DNA of 37,825 nucleotides, taken from positions 1 to 37,825 of the IMG/VR virus record IMGVR_UViG_3300009167_000018. One strand, 5' to 3'. Positions 36,539 through 37,825 of the stretch are shown here, piece by piece. The notes beneath the pieces are model-generated. The model was not told the origin of the DNA, did not search any database, and saw only the letters and a list, made by a program, of their open reading frames with translations. A program made the translations under genes and the position numbers. Positions within the stretch are counted from its first letter, which is position 1. Each line of letters starts with the position of its first letter. This DNA is from a virus.

Positions 36539-37798
36539 ATGCCGGAAGAAAACGCCAACACCACGACCAACCAACAGCCCGCTGGCGGCAAGCAGGGAGG
36601 CGGGAAGCCCAGCGGAGGGACAGGAACAGGGACAGAGACCGGTGGCCAGCAGGGCGGGAAGCAGAGCGGTGGCGGGAAGCCCAGCGGAGGGACTGGTACT
36701 GGTACTGGTACTGGTACTGGTACTGGTACTGGTACTGAAGGCGGTAAGCCGAACCCGTTCATGTCTGGGACTCCTGGGTATCAGCCCGGTGGAGCCTTCT
36801 ACGACTTCCAGGCTCGACCTGTCGCAGGAGCAAACCCGCTCCAGAACGCGGCAGGCGGGCTTGGATTCAAGCTGCCTGGGGCTGGCCAGGGCGGTGTCCA
36901 GGGCGGCTACGACGCCCTTGCCGGCGCTCAGGGCACCCTTGGTCAAGCCGGCCAGATGGTCGGAGGCGCCCAAGGTGCCCTCGGTCAGGCAGGCCAGATG
37001 TTCGGTGGGCTGGGCCAGCTCAACCCCTACTACCAGCAGATGGTGAGTGGCGCGGGCCAGCTCGGGCAGCTCCCGAGTCAGACCCAAGAGGCCATGGACA
37101 TGTACCGGCAGATGCAGGGCATCGCCGGGAAGCAGGTCACCGGCGAGAACGTCGCGAACGACCCCGCTGTGAAGGCCGCGCAGGCCAAGTTCCAGGAGGT
37201 CATGGCCCCCATGATCAAGGACGCTGCCGGTCTATCCGGCATCGGTCGGTCCGGCGCCATGACGAACGCCATGGCTTCACAGCAGGCGCAGACGCTGCTC
37301 CCCCTCATCCAGGACTCGATGGCGCGTGAAGAGCGCGGCATCGACCGCCTGCTCGGTGGGACGCAGGCTGGGGCCGCAGGGCTCTTCGGCGGTGGACAGC
37401 AGGCCAACCAGCAGCTCATGCAGCAGCTCGGGCTCTACGGCACGGCTGGTGCTGCGCAGCAGCAGGGACAGCAGGCCGGAGCGGCCGGCATGCTCGGCGT
37501 CGGTCAGGCGCAGGGCGGTCTCGGAAGCCTCCTCGCCGGCATAGGCGGGCAGCAGGCCGGGATCGGTCAGGCGCTGGCTGGGCTCGGAGCCCAGGAGCAG
37601 GGCATGCTCATGAACGCCATCAGCGGCATGAGTGGGCTCGGCGAGCAGTTCCGTGGAATCGAGCAGGAGTTGCTGAACGCCCCCTACGAGGAGCAGCAGA
37701 GGATATGGTCCGAGGCGCTCAACCAGATCTACGGTCCGTTCGGCATGATCCCCGGCTTCACGGGTAGCGCAGGGACAACGACTGGAGGGAAGAAGTAA
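36539..37798 (+). CDS. Gly/Gln/Ala-rich protein, probable internal virion protein
   Basis: 419 residues, ATG with GAGG upstream. Residues 1-70 are Gly/Lys/Thr-rich with a GT dipeptide repeat coded by a hexanucleotide array (36692-36733). The rest is helical with many Ala, Gln and Gly (GQAGQMVGGAQGALGQAGQM, and GMLGVGQAQGG), and a central conserved-looking helix (DSMAREERGIDRLLGG). Such proteins are found as ejected internal proteins in podoviruses, but no motif proves it. Confidence 0.65.
   Translation: MPEENANTTTNQQPAGGKQGGGKPSGGTGTGTETGGQQGGKQSGGGKPSGGTGTGTGTGTGTGTGTEGGKPNPFMSGTPGYQPGGAFYDFQARPVAGANPLQNAAGGLGFKLPGAGQGGVQGGYDALAGAQGTLGQAGQMVGGAQGALGQAGQMFGGLGQLNPYYQQMVSGAGQLGQLPSQTQEAMDMYRQMQGIAGKQVTGENVANDPAVKAAQAKFQEVMAPMIKDAAGLSGIGRSGAMTNAMASQQAQTLLPLIQDSMAREERGIDRLLGGTQAGAAGLFGGGQQANQQLMQQLGLYGTAGAAQQQGQQAGAAGMLGVGQAQGGLGSLLAGIGGQQAGIGQALAGLGAQEQGMLMNAISGMSGLGEQFRGIEQELLNAPYEEQQRIWSEALNQIYGPFGMIPGFTGSAGTTTGGKK
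36692..36733 (+). repeat. Hexanucleotide array ACTGGT x7
   Basis: Seven exact tandem copies of ACTGGT, coding Thr-Gly repeats, followed by ACTGAA. Copy-number change by slippage would keep the frame. Confidence 0.9.
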
Positions 37799-37825
37799 TG
37801 CCTTTCCCGATCGCAGCCGTCATCA
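37798..37825 (+). CDS. Next gene, partial (3' end outside window)
   Basis: An ATG at 37798 overlaps the preceding TAA stop (TAATG) and begins MPFPIAAVI. Only 9 codons are visible. With the arrangement upstream, another virion protein is expected. Confidence 0.6.

Noticed and set aside
1-37825. CRISPR array, integrase, transposase or retron
   Set aside because: No spaced direct-repeat series, no tyrosine/serine recombinase or transposase motifs, and no reverse transcriptase motif in any frame that looks real.

Overview
The window is a stretch of a tailed double-stranded DNA bacteriophage genome with high G+C, cut at both ends inside genes. Nearly all of it is densely packed coding sequence: starts overlap the preceding stop (ATGA, TGATG or GTGA) and most genes carry a clear GGAGG-type ribosome binding site. 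The virion genes point to a short-tailed (podovirus-like) phage. There is a large portal of about 660 residues, a scaffold-like protein, a capsid protein resembling the SU10/DUF5309 group, an adaptor, a very large nozzle/stabilisation-like protein and several fibre/adhesin-like proteins. I see no tape measure, sheath or baseplate genes. The lysis genes (amidase, holin-like protein, and an inner and outer spanin-like pair) suggest a Gram-negative host; that is inference. No tRNA, CRISPR array, integrase or insertion sequence was seen.

Layout. (1) 1-9731, plus strand: early/DNA metabolism. It holds the end of an SNF2-type helicase, an HNH protein, a sulfotransferase-like protein, a secreted protein, a conserved Cys-containing protein interrupted by a frameshift, an archaeo-eukaryotic-type primase, a UvrD-like helicase, small zinc-ribbon proteins, a DUF3310 protein, a phosphoesterase with an N-terminal HTH, and a VRR-NUC-like nuclease. 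An AT-rich regulatory stretch lies at about 5370-5614. A strong hairpin at 9739-9769 closes the block against convergent transcription. (2) 9789-13155, minus strand: a small accessory operon with an ArdC-like antirestriction protein, a ParB-like protein and several small unknowns, read from a probable promoter at 13190-13162. (3) 13236-18211, plus strand: a terminase-small-subunit-like HTH protein, a 444-bp noncoding region ending in a promoter with an inverted repeat, a run of small and zinc-binding proteins, then the large terminase. (4) 18308-33955: virion morphogenesis, with three non-conserved-looking genes (two of them lectin-like) between terminase and portal, then portal, scaffold, capsid, a decoration-like protein, adaptor, nozzle-like protein and fibres, ending in a glycine-rich adhesin. 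(5) 33987-35807: lysis cassette. (6) 35795 to the end: a GNAT-like protein and low-complexity, probably internal virion proteins.

The most interesting unexplained signal is a dispersed 20-bp palindrome. Three noncoding copies read AGGCCAACANNTGTTGACCT, each in the same orientation as local transcription, and two of them contain the upstream gene's TAG stop codon. Two perfectly symmetric copies and one degenerate copy lie inside genes. Other leads are a 20-nt exact direct repeat (5563 and 13743), paired intergenic hairpins in the minus operon, a textbook terminator inside a reading frame (16596-16622), and near-identical TTCG-loop hairpins bracketing the gene after the capsid gene. No database search could be run; family names rest on motifs read directly from the translations.
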